A DNA stretch of 64,000 bases, from NCBI GenBank assembly GCA_020746995.1, contig JAGPXD010000004.1:4712001-4776000 (forward strand), written 5' to 3'. The notes beneath the pieces were generated by a model. It did not search any database and was not told the origin of the DNA. It was given only the letters and a program-made list of their open reading frames with translations. The translations under genes were made by a program, and so were the position numbers. Numbering within the stretch: position 1 is the stretch's first letter; the number at the start of each line of letters is the position of its first letter. Below, one piece after another: positions 62,486-64,000 of this stretch. Origin of the DNA: Plectosphaerella cucumerina (Eukaryota; Ascomycota; Sordariomycetes; Glomerellales; Plectosphaerellaceae).

Positions 62486-64000
62486 ATGACCGATTGCTTG
62501 CCGCATTGCCACTCGTTTCTCTCCACCTTCCGACCGCACTCCTTCGCGTCGCCCTCTACAAGTGTTCCCGACTCCGACTCCGACTTCAATTCCCAACGAA
62601 CCCGGCCCGACCACGCTCAATCCCACCCGATGCAACTTCCCCCCGAGCTCGTCGAGCAAGTCCTGCTCCAATGCGTCGCCTCGGGAGACCGCTCCGCGTG
62701 TCGCGACATGCGACTGACATGCCGTCTCTTTGATCGCATTCTCAAGCCGCACGTCTGCCGCACCGTTTCCCTCAGCTACCGCCACATCAACCGCTCCGGC
62801 ATCCGCCCGCGACCCCGCGTCGAAGCGCTGGATACGGTGGGCGCCGCGGCCAAGGTCCTCAACATCGACATGTCCGTTGTCCGGGACCGGTTGGAGATTG
62901 AGATGCTCAAATATGTCCCTGAACTCCGGCGAGTGATGGGACTAGATAACTACAAGAACTTCGAACCCTTGGAGCGAGCGTTTCGCGCTTGCTGCCTCGG
63001 CAAACGCACCTGCGATGAGGAGGAATACCTGCAGACTGTCGGCGACATTCTGCGCCTATGCGACAACATCCGCACGCTGCGCCTCGTCCTGCCGAACCCC
63101 TTCATACCGATCCCCTGCGACGCCCCGACCTACGTCCTCATGAACACGATTGCTGCCTTCGCCGACGCCGCCGAACGCTGCCGCGACGAAAAGATTGAGC
63201 CGGTCCACCTCGTCGAGACCTTGATTATCGAGAACCTCACCAGTCACATAATCAGGCAGCTTTTCAATAACCCCGTCGACATCTCCCAACACCAGAGCGC
63301 CTTCAAGGGTGTGAGGAACCTTGTCCTGGCCCTGCGGGATCCCGAGCTCGTTGAGGAGACGGATCCCAACTACACCCCAAACGAACGGGCACTTCACTTT
63401 TTCTACTTCATCTGCTTCGCCGTCAAGACCGTCGAATCCATCTGCATCGCCCGCGCCGACCACAGCCCGCGGAGCAGCCAAAGACCGCCAATCGCAAAGC
63501 CTAGCGTAACTGTGCAGAAGCCTAGGTTTATGGACATGAGCTTGCCACCGAGACAAGACGTGGTGCGGTCTCAACCAAACCCTGTCATACCAAAGATGAC
63601 GCGTCTTGAGCTCAAGGGCGTGACGATCGAGGCTGGAGGCTTCCTGAGGTACATGGTCACTGCCGCCGGGCCCACCCTGCGGGAGCTGTACCTGGATGCG
63701 GTCGACATGGAGGTTGGACCGTCCGGGTCGCGCAATCTCTGGATCGGCGTTCCCAACCGGCGGCCGCACTCTCTGTTACCGGCGCAGGAATGGGCCCCGT
63801 TCAACCCAGATACTGACCGCCATCCCGAATGGTGGGCTGCGCCCCTCGTCCGTGACCGGTGCCCCCGCCTGGAGATTGTCCGGGCGACGGACCTCTGCTA
63901 TGTCTCGTACAGAGACGATTGGGAAAACCACGACCCAGACTCGGATCCGGGCTTCGACACCAGAGACCCATCGGGTCTCGGCCGCACCATTGCCCAGCGC
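62486..64000 (+). CDS. F-box-like protein, C-terminus beyond the window
   Basis: The frame stays open from the ATG at 62486 to the window edge, 505 codons without a stop, so the gene is partial here. The N-terminal 48 residues are Ser/Asp-rich; an alternative start at MQLPPELV (62630) is possible. The F-box-like segment reads MQLPPELVEQVLLQCVASGD followed by RDMRLTCRLFDRILKPHV, with the usual Leu-Pro start and the Arg-Leu-Thr-Cys-Arg helix. The rest looks leucine-repeat-like (DNIRTLRLVLPNPFIP; MTRLELKGVTIEAGGF; TLRELYLDAVDMEVG), as in fungal F-box proteins that present substrates to SCF ubiquitin ligases. The substrate is unknown. A small in-frame intron could still be hidden. Confidence 0.75.
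   Translation, partial: MTDCLPHCHSFLSTFRPHSFASPSTSVPDSDSDFNSQRTRPDHAQSHPMQLPPELVEQVLLQCVASGDRSACRDMRLTCRLFDRILKPHVCRTVSLSYRHINRSGIRPRPRVEALDTVGAAAKVLNIDMSVVRDRLEIEMLKYVPELRRVMGLDNYKNFEPLERAFRACCLGKRTCDEEEYLQTVGDILRLCDNIRTLRLVLPNPFIPIPCDAPTYVLMNTIAAFADAAERCRDEKIEPVHLVETLIIENLTSHIIRQLFNNPVDISQHQSAFKGVRNLVLALRDPELVEETDPNYTPNERALHFFYFICFAVKTVESICIARADHSPRSSQRPPIAKPSVTVQKPRFMDMSLPPRQDVVRSQPNPVIPKMTRLELKGVTIEAGGFLRYMVTAAGPTLRELYLDAVDMEVGPSGSRNLWIGVPNRRPHSLLPAQEWAPFNPDTDRHPEWWAAPLVRDRCPRLEIVRATDLCYVSYRDDWENHDPDSDPGFDTRDPSGLGRTIAQR

Overview
The window is nuclear DNA of a filamentous ascomycete (Pezizomycotina, most probably Sordariomycetes). Evidence: split genes with short introns (about 40-90 nt, GT-AG with CTAAC/CTGAC-type branch sites, two probable GC-AG), GC-rich coding sequence, and filamentous-fungus families: HET-domain proteins, an NLR-like NACHT/ankyrin protein, an AA9 polysaccharide monooxygenase with a CBM1, fungal-type alpha-tubulin, Nop12, Rpf2 and Acr3. 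I cannot name the genus. All exon boundaries are my reading of splice signals and reading frame; no transcript data were available.

Layout. 1-6.2 kb: a HET protein and a divergent protein kinase, both on the minus strand. 6.5-10.7 kb: an uncharacterised acidic protein ending 6 bp from an APC amino-acid permease, which shares a 495-bp divergent promoter with a TauD-like Fe(II)/2-oxoglutarate dioxygenase. 11-17.4 kb: a C2H2 zinc-finger protein, a secreted FAD oxidoreductase interrupted by one stop codon, a putative GPI-anchored secreted protein, a short inverted-repeat (MITE-like) element, and a fungal multipass membrane protein. 17.4-23 kb: gene-poor, with one small cysteine-rich secreted protein and then the AA9/CBM1 enzyme. 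23.2-28.6 kb: a 1679-residue NLR-like protein (alpha/beta hydrolase, degenerate NACHT, ankyrins, coiled coil). 29-37 kb: a two-TM conserved protein, a small one-TM protein, a His/Gly/Asp/Phe repeat protein, a 10-cysteine secreted protein and a second HET protein.

38-46 kb is a dense housekeeping block: alpha-tubulin, Nop12, an Sds3-like histone-deacetylase subunit and Rpf2. 46-54 kb: a protein of unknown function, a Golgi/ER-type monothiol glutaredoxin with an EF-hand-like loop, a structured element with RNA polymerase III signals, a fatty-acid-hydroxylase/desaturase, a tiny His-rich secreted protein and a GFA-domain protein. 54-64 kb: a long DUF1765-like protein, a 3.3-kb gene-free stretch, the arsenite efflux permease Acr3 and an F-box-like protein running off the window edge.

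There is no obvious biosynthetic cluster. Themes are non-self recognition (two HET proteins, one NLR-like), secretion of small cysteine-rich proteins and a lignocellulose enzyme, and ribosome assembly (Nop12 and Rpf2). The strongest candidates for something undescribed are the tRNA-like, multi-hairpin, oligo-T-terminated element near 49.75-49.94 kb, the DDFFG repeat protein at 32.8-33.9 kb, and the NLR-like protein whose Walker A lysine and Walker B aspartates are both replaced.
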